A stretch of 33,592 nucleotides of DNA from Gemmatimonadota bacterium (GCA_016218305.1 JACREJ010000068.1:1-33592), one strand, 5' to 3'; counted from the stretch's first letter, positions 1-9,379 are shown. Translations and numbers: made by a program. The notes: generated by a model from the letters alone, not told the origin.

Positions 1-55
1 CACTCCTCTCTCCACTCCTCCCCCTCCTAAGCCCCTGCACCCCTCCTCCTCCTCA
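1..55. repeat. Partial copy (pyrimidine arm) of the long palindromic repeat family
   Basis: The C/T-rich strand here is the right arm of the palindromes at 7318-7455 and 31765-31889. Read on the minus strand it gives GAGGAGG, then GGTGCAGGGGCTTAGGAGG, then GAGGAGTGGAGAGAGGAGTG, matching the right arms of the other copies closely. The left arm would lie before the window. It ends just before larE, so it fills the upstream intergenic gap as the other copies do. Confidence 0.75.
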
Positions 56-108
56 AATTGGCACCTTTCGGACTCCCGTCCGTAATAGTGGACACTACCT
101 TTCATTAT

Positions 109-1002
109 ATGCCCACCGACATCACCGCCCCCGGCGTCCTGCAGGCGCGACTCCTCGACAAGGAAGTCCAGCTTGTTGCATGGCTGCGCCAACGCGGGTC
201 GGTGCTCCTCGGCTTCTCCGGGGGCGTGGACTCCGCCTACCTCGCGTGCGTGGCGCTCGACGCCGTGGGGCCGGCCAACCTGCTCGCGGTGATTGGCCGC
301 AGCGCGTCGTATCCGCTGGAGCAGTGGACGACGGCGCGCGAGGTGGCTGATCGGTTTGGCATACCGGTGCTCGAGATCGACACCGACGAGCTGCACGATC
401 CGCGCTACGCCGCGAATCCCGTCAACCGCTGCTACTTCTGCAAGACGGAACTGTGGAGCAAGCTCGTCCCGCTGGCGCGTGCGCGCGGTCTGGCGGTGGT
501 GGTGGACGGCAGCAACTACGACGACCTCGCCGATTTCCGGCCTGGCGCGAAGGCGGCCCGCGAGGCTGGCGTGGAGTCACCGCTCGCCGAGCTGCGCTTC
601 AGCAAGGATGATATCCGTGCACTGTCTCGGCTGCGGGGCATTCCCACGTGGTCGCAGCCGTCGTCGCCCTGTCTCTCCTCGCGTCTGCCGCACGGCACCG
701 AGGTGACGCCGCTGCGCCTGCGCAAGGTGGAAAACGCGGAGCGCGCGCTGCGCTCTCTCGGCATCACGGGCAACCTGCGCGTGCGCTACCACGGCGAGAC
801 CGCGCGCATCGAGATGGACCACGACCAGATCGCGCGATGGAGCGCCCCCGCCGAGCGGCCGGCCCTGCGCTCGGCCGTGAAGCTGGCGGGCTTCGCCCGC
901 GTGGAACTCGACCTCCGCGCCTTCCGGAGTGGATCACTCAACGAACTGATGCGGGAAGAGCGCGCCGATGGGCGCGTACTCGATCTCATGGAGAGTGACT
1001 GA
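109..1002 (+). CDS. larE: ATP-dependent sacrificial sulfur transferase LarE
   Basis: LarE-family PP-loop enzyme. In characterised members it adenylates the carboxylates of the LarB product and donates sulfur from its own cysteine while making the nickel-pincer cofactor of lactate racemase-type enzymes. Seen here: the PP-loop FSGGVDS at residues 36-42, a CYFC motif (Cys108, Cys111), and SPCLSSRLPHG with Cys188 at the place of the family's sacrificial cysteine. The product is 297 aa, slightly longer than the usual 270-290. I chose ATG 109. An in-frame TTG at 58 would add 17 residues but sits at the edge of the repeat, and TTGGCA (58-63) with TAATAG (83-88) is a weak promoter-like pair with a 19-nt spacer that would place the transcript start after it. 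larB and larC are not in the window, so an autonomous sulfur-transfer role in another pathway is possible. Confidence 0.88.
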   Translation: MPTDITAPGVLQARLLDKEVQLVAWLRQRGSVLLGFSGGVDSAYLACVALDAVGPANLLAVIGRSASYPLEQWTTAREVADRFGIPVLEIDTDELHDPRYAANPVNRCYFCKTELWSKLVPLARARGLAVVVDGSNYDDLADFRPGAKAAREAGVESPLAELRFSKDDIRALSRLRGIPTWSQPSSPCLSSRLPHGTEVTPLRLRKVENAERALRSLGITGNLRVRYHGETARIEMDHDQIARWSAPAERPALRSAVKLAGFARVELDLRAFRSGSLNELMREERADGRVLDLMESD

Positions 1003-1658
1003 TGTTCGGTTGTCTTGGTCGCCTTGGTTGCCTGGCCCTGGTGGCTGCGCTCGCGGTGGGCGGGTGGTTCACGCGGTCCCACTGGTATCCGCGGGTGCGG
1101 TCGATGGTGGTCGCGGCGCCGCCGGCCGATACCATCGCCTGGACACCCATCACGCCCGAAGCGGCGGCCGTCGGCACCAGGGCGGCCGAACGGCTGGCGG
1201 CGAAAAACGGTCCCGTCTACGCGAGTCTCACGCCCGCCGAGTTCGTGGCGTGGCAGTTGGCGCCGGCTATGAAGATCCTCGGCAACGCGGCGGCAAAGCC
1301 GGAGGCGTCGGTGCAGGGTGAGGTGCTCCTCGTCCGGGCGAGCGTCGCCGTCAACGAGCTTGGCGATCCCAAGTCGCTCGGCCCGCTCGGCAGCATGCTC
1401 GACGGGCGCCAGCCGGTGCTCATTGGCGGGCGGCTGTCCATGCTGCGGCCGGGCCTGCTGGGGATGCAGGTGACGCAGATGACGGTCAACGAGCTGCGCC
1501 TGCCGTCGGCGCTCATCGATCGCATCGTGCGGCGCATCGCCGTGAAGCAGCGGACGGACAGCCTCGCGCCGGACGTGATCGCGATCGCCGTCCCGGACGC
1601 CGTGGCCGACGTGCGCATCACGAAGGGGAAGGTCGTGCTGTACAAGGCGGTGCCATGA
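1002..1658 (+). CDS. Membrane-anchored hypothetical protein
   Basis: I do not recognise a family. The 218-aa product begins with a short Cys-containing stretch and a hydrophobic segment at about residues 8-22 (LGCLALVAALAVGG), which looks like an uncleaved N-terminal anchor. A roughly 190-residue soluble part follows and would face the periplasm. The C-terminal half, from about residue 105, has alternating beta-strand-like text such as VLLVRASVAVNEL and VRITKGKVVLY. Its ATG shares one base with the larE stop (TGATG), so it is translationally coupled to larE. It is followed after 37 nt by the sigma54 activator. No catalytic motif is visible. Confidence 0.75.
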   Translation: MFGCLGRLGCLALVAALAVGGWFTRSHWYPRVRSMVVAAPPADTIAWTPITPEAAAVGTRAAERLAAKNGPVYASLTPAEFVAWQLAPAMKILGNAAAKPEASVQGEVLLVRASVAVNELGDPKSLGPLGSMLDGRQPVLIGGRLSMLRPGLLGMQVTQMTVNELRLPSALIDRIVRRIAVKQRTDSLAPDVIAIAVPDAVADVRITKGKVVLYKAVP

Positions 1659-1695
1659 CGCCGAACTGCGAGGGCGGTGCGCGAGGAGGCGGACG

Positions 1696-1699
<4 letters not shown>
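1655..1699 (+). other. 14-codon mini-ORF bridging two genes (possible translational relay)
   Basis: ATG 1655 overlaps the preceding stop as ATGA. The frame reads 14 codons (MTPNCEGGARGGGR) and ends at TGA 1697-1699, which overlaps the next gene's ATG at 1696, again as ATGA. The mini-ORF contains the GAGGAGG Shine-Dalgarno sequence (1683-1689) of the next gene. A peptide function is unlikely. It could pass ribosomes across the gap or be chance in GC-rich DNA. Confidence 0.25.
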
Positions 1700-3056
<1,357 letters not shown>

Positions 3057-3060
<4 letters not shown>

Positions 3061-3503
3061 CGGATCGCAACTGGGACGCCGAGCTGAAGAAGATCGACCG
3101 TCAGCTCGAATCGGTGAGCGACGAGGCGATGTTCCCGACGAAGACGGCGAAGGGGCCGCAGGCCCAGGCGCAGGCGGTCGGCGCCCAGCAGAGCACGACG
3201 ACGTGGGGCGTCTTCCTGCGCCTCTCGCTCACCGTGGCGCTGGGCGTGGGCATGGTCTTCTGGCCGTACAGCGCGCGGTGCGGGCTCGGCCTTGCCGGCT
3301 ACCTCGGCGCCGTGTCGGCGCTCGTCGTGAGCGGCATCTGGTCGTCGGTGTGGACGTTCCGCCACCGCGCAGCCAAGGCGCACACGCTCGCGCTCCTGCT
3401 CGTGCTCTGGGGGCTCGTCCTCGCGTCCATCGAGGTGCTGCCGCGCACCGGCTACGCCAAGCCGACGGCGGGGCATCCGGCCACGTGGAGTTGCGCGAAG
3501 TAG
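3057..3503 (+). CDS. Small integral membrane protein of unknown function
   Basis: The product is 148 aa. A charged, probably cytoplasmic N-terminus (about 1-48, rich in Lys, Glu and Gln) is followed by three hydrophobic segments at roughly 50-67, 75-98 and 108-126, and a short tail ending WSCAK. I do not recognise a family. The start overlaps the stop of the sigma54 activator as ATGA, so the two are almost certainly cotranslated. The pairing suggests a membrane protein linked to that regulator, but nothing in the sequence shows what it does. The gene ends before a strong hairpin facing the convergent M56 gene. Confidence 0.8.
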
Positions 3504-3527
3504 GCAGCGCGTGGTGCCACGATAGCG

Positions 3528-3557
3528 AACGAGCGCTGGCGGGTGCCAGCGCTCGTT
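3528..3557. terminator. Bidirectional hairpin between convergent genes
   Basis: Thirteen-base arms AACGAGCGCTGGC (3528-3540) and GCCAGCGCTCGTT (3545-3557) pair perfectly around the loop GGGT. It sits between the plus-strand gene ending at 3503 and the minus-strand gene ending at 3574. There is no long T-tract, so it may stall polymerase or protect 3' ends in both directions rather than act as a classical intrinsic terminator. Confidence 0.7.
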
Positions 3558-3573
3558 TCGCAGGTTCGCCGCG

Positions 3574-5163
3574 CTACTTCGGTACGACTCCGGTGATTAC
3601 CACCTTGAAGCTCGGCACCGGACCTTCGGGAACGACCACGGTGTCGCGCGGCGGAAATCCCATCACTTCAAACCAGTAGACCATTTGGGCGAGTTGTTTC
3701 ACATTGCGCCCGCCGGAGCGCGCGGGCAAGAAGCGGAGCCCCGGTATCGCACCCTGAACGGCGAGAGTCAACAACGCGTGGCTGGAGCGCACCACTTTCA
3801 GCGTTTCGGGAATCGGCAAGCCGGTTGTGTCGACCACCATCTGCACGATCGTGACTCCACCGACGCCGGCGCTCTTCAAGATTTCGGGATAGCGCGGCGC
3901 CATGGATCCCGGCGCCAGCGCCACCGGGGCGTCGTTCGGGCGCGAGGTGGGTCCCTTCTTCGTCTCTGGAGACGAGGTGCTCGTCCAGACCTCCACGCGC
4001 CTCGCCGGCTTCTTCGTGGTGTCCTGTGCGACAATGAGCCGCAGCGGTTCCGTTCGCTTCTTCGTCGTGTCCTGCGCGAGTGAAACGGGAGGCATGAGTG
4101 GGCGCGCACTCAGCGATGAGACGGCGGGAAGAACAACCGTTGGCGGGGTCGCGGCCGCGCGCGGCACGCCAACGGGATCAGGTGGAGATGAGCGAGGCGT
4201 CGCCACACTGGCAGCGCCTGGCGCGGATGGCATCCACGCGCGCACACTGGCCAGCTCACGCGCCAGGACGGGCGAAGCGGAGAGTGCGCCGAGCGCGAGC
4301 GCGATCAGCGCGAACGCGGCGGCGCGAAGGACGCGACGTGCAGGAGGCGTGCTGTGCATGGCTGCGATCCTGAGTGGTAGGGTGTTCGGAGCGCCAGCGA
4401 TCATCGAGGCAAAGGCCGTCGCGCCTTGGCGTTGGGAGATGAGAAGCAGGAGGTGCGCGTAGCGGCGGCGGTCGGTGCCGGCGCGCACGACGCGATGGTC
4501 GCAGTCGAGCTCGGTGGCGGTGCGCAGGCGACGCAAGATCCACCAGAGGCTCGCGTTCCATGGGAAGAGCGCGACGAGCAACCACGCGACGGTGAGCACC
4601 GCGGGATCAGCGCTCCTCACGTGCTCCACCTCATGCCGGACCACGAGTTCGCGCATGGGGGTGTCGAGCTCGAGCGACCACCTCGGCAGGACGATGCGCG
4701 GCCGCACGATACCGAAGGCGGCAGGGCCGACGCTCGAGGTGATGAGGACATGGCGTCCCACGATCGTGTGTGGCTCAGCGCTTCGGGCGAGGCGGTGCAG
4801 CGCCAACAGTCCCACCACGGCGCGCGCGAGCAGAAGCACGGAGAGGGCGACCCAGAGCACGAGCAGCGGGCTGTCGAGTGCCACGAGGCGATCGCGGAGG
4901 CTTGGCGCGTCGACAAGCGCAACGGCCGTTCCGGCGGCACTCGTGACGGCCTCGGAGATCGTCACTTGATCCGTGGCCGACGGGACGAGTGGACGCGCGA
5001 GCACCGGAGCGAGCAGCGGCCAGGCGCAGGTCACCACGAGCGCGAGCACCCACACGTGGCGTCCCTGTCGGTTCAACAAGCGAAAGACACGTTCCGTAGC
5101 GAGCGCCGTGCCGCCGGCGAGCAGCCCGAGTGCAGTCGCAACGAGCATCCAGGTGGCGATCAT
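3574..5163 (-). CDS. M56 (BlaR1/MecR1-like) metallopeptidase sensor with C-terminal TonB domain
   Basis: The product is 529 aa. The N-terminal part (about 1-300) is an M56-type integral membrane zinc peptidase. It has hydrophobic segments at about 2-22, 36-58, 96-120, 190-208 and 280-300, the zinc motif HEVEH (His177, Glu178, His181), and ELDCDHRVV downstream. In the BlaR1 family this protease passes a surface signal to a BlaI-type repressor. A Pro/Thr-rich linker (about 300-410) contains the heptad AQDTTKK twice. Residues about 415-510 (from MAPRYPEILKSAGVGG to VYWFEVM) look like a TonB C-terminal domain rather than the penicillin-binding domain of BlaR1. The start overlaps the repressor's stop as ATGA. 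The signal is probably not a beta-lactam; a cue linked to envelope or TonB-dependent transport is more likely. Confidence 0.88.
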   Translation of the reverse strand: MIATWMLVATALGLLAGGTALATERVFRLLNRQGRHVWVLALVVTCAWPLLAPVLARPLVPSATDQVTISEAVTSAAGTAVALVDAPSLRDRLVALDSPLLVLWVALSVLLLARAVVGLLALHRLARSAEPHTIVGRHVLITSSVGPAAFGIVRPRIVLPRWSLELDTPMRELVVRHEVEHVRSADPAVLTVAWLLVALFPWNASLWWILRRLRTATELDCDHRVVRAGTDRRRYAHLLLLISQRQGATAFASMIAGAPNTLPLRIAAMHSTPPARRVLRAAAFALIALALGALSASPVLARELASVRAWMPSAPGAASVATPRSSPPDPVGVPRAAATPPTVVLPAVSSLSARPLMPPVSLAQDTTKKRTEPLRLIVAQDTTKKPARRVEVWTSTSSPETKKGPTSRPNDAPVALAPGSMAPRYPEILKSAGVGGVTIVQMVVDTTGLPIPETLKVVRSSHALLTLAVQGAIPGLRFLPARSGGRNVKQLAQMVYWFEVMGFPPRDTVVVPEGPVPSFKVVITGVVPK

Positions 5164-5543
5164 GGCAACCTCCGTTTGCCTGGGCTGTGCGCCGCAATGC
5201 GCTCCGCCATGGCACGCAGTTCGGAGGCGTCGAGGCTGTGATCATCCACCAGCCGCGCAAGGAGCGCTTCGGGAGAGCCGCCAAAGAAGCCGGCCAGCAT
5301 GCGGTGCAGGGCGGTGCGCTGTGCCGTGCGCTGGGCAATGCGCGGGTAGTAGCGATGCGCCCGTCCCTCAATCTCGCGGCGGAGCAGGCCCTTGCCCTCG
5401 AGGTTGCGAAGAATCGTGAGCACGGTCGTGTAGGCGAGGTCCGCGTCGAGCAGTTCGCGGATTTCGCCCACCGTGCCGCTCCCATGTTCCCAGAGTAGGG
5501 CCATCACGTCGAGCTCGCGGCTGCCGAGCGAGAGTTCGTCCAT
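5160..5543 (-). CDS. BlaI/MecI/CopY-family transcriptional repressor
   Basis: The product is a 127-aa winged-helix repressor. Residues about 5-70 carry the DNA-binding domain (LGSRELDVMALLWEHGSGTVGEI, then YTTVLTILRNLEGKGLLRRE), close to the family pattern. The C-terminal dimerisation part includes FFGGSPEALLARLVDD, the region where the M56 partner cleaves family members. GAGGAGG lies 5 nt before ATG 5543. Two dyads flank the promoter just upstream, so autorepression is likely. The repressor and protease genes overlap, the usual BlaI-BlaR1 order. Targets outside this operon cannot be seen; the divergent aldehyde dehydrogenase is one possibility. Confidence 0.93.
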   Translation of the reverse strand: MDELSLGSRELDVMALLWEHGSGTVGEIRELLDADLAYTTVLTILRNLEGKGLLRREIEGRAHRYYPRIAQRTAQRTALHRMLAGFFGGSPEALLARLVDDHSLDASELRAMAERIAAHSPGKRRLP

Positions 5544-5566
5544 CGGGCCTCCTCGTGACGCAGAAG

Positions 5567-5626
5567 TACTAGGTTGGTAGTAGCAGTATGTGCGTTCCCC
5601 GCGGTTTTGTCAACTATGCACATAGT
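5567..5626 (-). promoter_or_regulatory. Promoter of the BlaI/M56 operon with two dyad operators
   Basis: On the minus strand, -35 TTGACA (5613 down to 5608) and -10 CATACT (5590 down to 5585) are separated by exactly 17 nt. A perfect dyad ACTATG-CA-CATAGT (5613-5626) touches the upstream end of the -35 box. A second dyad TACTA-GGTTGG-TAGTA (5567-5582) covers the expected transcript start. TACTA/TAGTA-type half-sites are typical of BlaI-family operators, so autorepression is the natural reading. Confidence 0.7.
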
Positions 5627-5675
5627 ACATGTGGTGGCGGGGGGAAGCTCGCCGGCTACGGGCGGGCGCAGCGGC

Positions 5676-5706
5676 TGTCATCTGATAGCTGACAACGACT
5701 GTCAGC
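5676..5706. promoter_or_regulatory. Candidate operator with three alternating TGTCA half-sites
   Basis: A perfect inverted repeat GCTGACA-ACGAC-TGTCAGC lies at 5688-5706. An additional TGTCA at 5676-5680 pairs with the TGACA at 5690-5694. This gives three TGTCA half-sites upstream of the aldehyde dehydrogenase. No matching -35/-10 pair was identified and the regulator is unknown. Confidence 0.4.
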
Positions 5707-5786
5707 ATTTCGCGACGGGCGGGTGACGAGGGGCAAGGGTTAGATTTCAAGGCAGCGCGACCGCCGCCCTGCTGTCTGAGCGGCGT

Positions 5787-5822
5787 CCATCTCCCGTCTG
5801 CCATCTCCCGTCTCCCGTCTCC
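5787..5822 (+). repeat. CTCCCGTCT-type short tandem repeat before a start codon
   Basis: CCATCTCCCGTCTG occurs at 5787-5800, and its first 13 bases recur directly at 5801-5813, continuing as another TCTCCCG step. The whole tract is pyrimidine-rich and ends 7 nt before ATG 5830. No Shine-Dalgarno sequence is present in this leader. Confidence 0.7.
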
Positions 5823-5829
5823 ATTTCAT

Positions 5830-7311
<1,482 letters not shown>

Positions 7312-7317
7312 GGATCT

Positions 7318-7455
7318 GAGGAGAAGTGCAGGGGTATAGTAGGAGAGAGGAGTGGAGTGACCGGTGAGGGGAAGGGGGCGGGCCACTCGGCCCGCCCCCT
7401 GTCCCATCCCCCTCTCTCCACTCCTCCCTCCTTCCGAACCCCTGCACCCCTCCTC
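7318..7455. repeat. Long imperfect palindromic repeat, complete copy
   Basis: Two 67-nt arms surround the loop ACTC (7385-7388). The inner 12 bp pair perfectly (7373-7384 with 7389-7400, core GGGGGCGGGCC). About 40 of the outer 55 positions pair, including GTGCAGGGG and GAGGAGTGGAG. The left arm begins 6 nt after the aldehyde dehydrogenase stop, and the right arm ends 46 nt before signal peptidase. The purine arm is shared with 1-55 and 31765-31889. The inner GC stem could terminate transcription or block 3' decay, but no T-tract follows it. Confidence 0.85.
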
Positions 7456-7501
7456 CACCCTTGTTTCTGCCTTTGCTCGCGGCTAACTCCCAACTACACC
7501 C

Positions 7502-8281
7502 ATGACTGGCACCCCCCTCCCTCCCAATCCGCCCGAGCCGCCCCTGGTGAGCGGCGAGCCGGCGTTCGGCCCGACGCCGCGGCGCAGCCGCTGGCGTCCG
7601 CTGCACGTGCTCTGGGAGTGGGCCAAGTCCATGACGACGGCGCTCCTGTTGTTCCTCGTGGTGCGCACGTTCCTCGTGGAAGCGTTCAAGATCCCGAGCG
7701 GGTCCATGGAAGGCACACTCCTCGTGGGCGACTTCCTGCTCGTGAACAAGCTCGTCTACGGCGCCGAGGTGCCCTTCACGCACGCGCGCCTGCCGGCGGT
7801 ACGAGCGCCGCAGCACGAGGACGTGATCGTCTTCCGGTGGCCGCAGGATCCGACCAAGGACTTCGTGAAGCGCGTGGCCGGGCTGCCCGGCGACACGCTG
7901 GGCATGGTGGACGGCGTGCTGCAGCGCAACGGCCACGCCCTGCGCGAGCGCTACTCCTCGCATACGGAGCCGGGGTCGGATCCGGCGGGCGAGGAGTTCC
8001 GCTGGCAGCGGCGCTACCTGGTGGGGCGCGCGCGCGCCGGCCGCTCGTACCATCCGTCGCGCAACAACTGGGGCCCGCTCGTCGTCCCCCCGGCGCACCT
8101 CTTTGTCCTCGGCGACAATCGGGACAATTCGCTCGACAGCCGCTACTGGGGCTTCGTCCCGGACTCGCTGGTGAAGGGGCGTCCGATGTTGGTCTACTTC
8201 AGCTACGCGCCCGACAGCGCCTCCCCCGTTCCCTTCTTGACAAAGGTCCGGTGGCAGCGACTGGGGACGCGCATCCGCTGA
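7502..8281 (+). CDS. lepB: Signal peptidase I
   Basis: Type I signal peptidase, which removes Sec and Tat signal peptides on the outer face of the inner membrane. The product is 259 aa. A Pro-rich cytoplasmic N-terminus (about 1-40) precedes one membrane segment (about 44-58). The box with nucleophile Ser68 follows (KIPSGSMEGTLLVGDFLLVN), then general base Lys123 in DFVKRVAGLPGD, and the conserved late box VLGDNRDNSLDSRYWGFVP. All catalytic elements are present. ATG 7502 has no Shine-Dalgarno sequence; its leader is pyrimidine-rich. The sigma factor gene follows after 48 nt and is probably cotranscribed. Confidence 0.95.
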   Translation: MTGTPLPPNPPEPPLVSGEPAFGPTPRRSRWRPLHVLWEWAKSMTTALLLFLVVRTFLVEAFKIPSGSMEGTLLVGDFLLVNKLVYGAEVPFTHARLPAVRAPQHEDVIVFRWPQDPTKDFVKRVAGLPGDTLGMVDGVLQRNGHALRERYSSHTEPGSDPAGEEFRWQRRYLVGRARAGRSYHPSRNNWGPLVVPPAHLFVLGDNRDNSLDSRYWGFVPDSLVKGRPMLVYFSYAPDSASPVPFLTKVRWQRLGTRIR

Positions 8282-8329
8282 CGGGGTGGACTTCCGGACG
8301 GTCGCGTCGCGCACCACATTCCGCACCGT

Positions 8330-9223
8330 ATGATTGATCCATCAGAGCGCACGAGCCGAGCTCGCGGCCCGGGCCACCGCAAGAAACACCAGGCCGAGGA
8401 AGGTTCGCTCGACCAGTACTTGCGCGACATCAGTGTCTTTCCGCTGATCACGCGCGAGGACGAGGTGGACCTCGCCCAGCGCATCCGCTCCGGGGACCAG
8501 GAAGCGCTCGACAAGCTCGTGCGCTCCAACCTCCGCTTCGTCGTCTCGGTCGCCAAGAAGTACCAGAACCAGGGCGTCTCCCTGAGCGACCTGATCAACG
8601 AGGGCAACCTCGGCCTGATCCGCGCCGCGCACAAGTTCGACGAGACCAAGGGGATCAAGTTCATCTCCTACGCGGTCTGGTGGATTCGGCAGGCCATCCT
8701 CCAGGCGCTCGCCGAGCAGTCGCGCATCGTGCGCGTGCCGCTCAACCGCGCCGGGACGCTGCACCGCATCGGCAAGCGCGCCAGCGCGCTGCTCCAGGAG
8801 CTGGGGCGCGAGGCGACCCACGCCGAGATCGCCGACGGGATGGACATCACCGAAGAGGAAGTTGCGCGGACGATGCTCATCTCGCAGACGCACCTCTCCC
8901 TCGATGCGCCGATGTCGCCGGGCGAGGACAACCGCCTGCTCGACTACCTGCCCGACACCGAGAGCCGGACCCCCGACGAGGAGACGTTCGAGAAGGCGCT
9001 CACCGAGTCCATCCATGACGCGCTGCGCGGGCTCAAGGAGCGCGAGGCCAAGATCCTGCGCCTCTACTTCGGCCTCGACGGCGCCGAGCCGATGACGCTC
9101 GAGGAGATCGGCGAGGTGCTGAACATCACCCGGGAGCGGGTGCGGCAGATCAAGGAGAAGGCCTTGTCTCGCCTGCGGCATATTAGCCGGGCGAAGGCCC
9201 TGGAGTCGTACTTGGGGAGTTAG
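8330..9223 (+). CDS. rpoD: Primary-type sigma70 factor (short RpoD/SigA)
   Basis: The product is a 297-aa RNA polymerase sigma factor of the sigma70 primary/related group. A basic, probably flexible N-terminus (1-24) precedes region 1.2 (SLDQYLRDISVFPLITREDEV). Region 2 follows (about 58-130, with NEGNLGLIRAAHKFD and FISYAVWWIRQAI for -10 recognition and melting), then region 3 (about 137-215) and region 4 (about 225-290, with the helix-turn-helix MTLEEIGEVLNITRERVRQIK). Region 1.1 and the non-conserved insert of proteobacterial RpoD are absent, as in several short primary factors of other phyla. A group 2 factor cannot be excluded from one window. The gene ends at a clear intrinsic terminator. 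Confidence 0.88.
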   Translation: MIDPSERTSRARGPGHRKKHQAEEGSLDQYLRDISVFPLITREDEVDLAQRIRSGDQEALDKLVRSNLRFVVSVAKKYQNQGVSLSDLINEGNLGLIRAAHKFDETKGIKFISYAVWWIRQAILQALAEQSRIVRVPLNRAGTLHRIGKRASALLQELGREATHAEIADGMDITEEEVARTMLISQTHLSLDAPMSPGEDNRLLDYLPDTESRTPDEETFEKALTESIHDALRGLKEREAKILRLYFGLDGAEPMTLEEIGEVLNITRERVRQIKEKALSRLRHISRAKALESYLGS

Positions 9224-9225
9224 AG

Positions 9226-9257
9226 AGACAACAGAAAGACAACAGAGAGACAACAGA
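9226..9257 (+). repeat. Three tandem AGACAACAGA units
   Basis: The ten-base unit AGACAACAGA is repeated exactly at 9226-9235, 9237-9246 and 9248-9257, giving an 11-nt period with one variable base. It starts 3 nt after the sigma factor stop and runs directly into the terminator stem. Confidence 0.9.
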
Positions 9258-9288
9258 GGCGCGGACGGAGTTCCGCGCCTTCCTTTTT
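9257..9288 (+). terminator. Intrinsic terminator of the sigma factor gene
   Basis: A 9-bp stem AGGCGCGGA (9257-9265) and TCCGCGCCT (9272-9280) surrounds a 6-nt loop and is followed by TCCTTTTT. This is the most classical Rho-independent terminator in the window and separates lepB-rpoD from the yajQ operon. Confidence 0.85.
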
Positions 9289-9312
9289 GCCCCCCGAAGG
9301 TTTCGATTTCAG

Positions 9313-9379
9313 CAATCCCCACTCGTCATCGCCAATCGGAATCCGCAGTCCCAATCCGAGCTCCCACTCCCCAATCCGC
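9313..9379 (+). repeat. Degenerate CCAATCC/CCCACTC repeats in the yajQ leader
   Basis: CAATCCCCACTC at 9313-9324 is echoed by CCCAATCCGAG and CTCCCACTCCCCAATCCGC, ending at the yajQ ATG. AATCCGCA occurs twice and CCAATCCG twice. The tract is pyrimidine-rich and contains no Shine-Dalgarno sequence. Confidence 0.55.

Noticed and set aside
9226-9379. A short CRISPR-like array made of the leader and trailer repeats
   Set aside because: The period is 11 nt without spacers, and there are no cas genes nearby.
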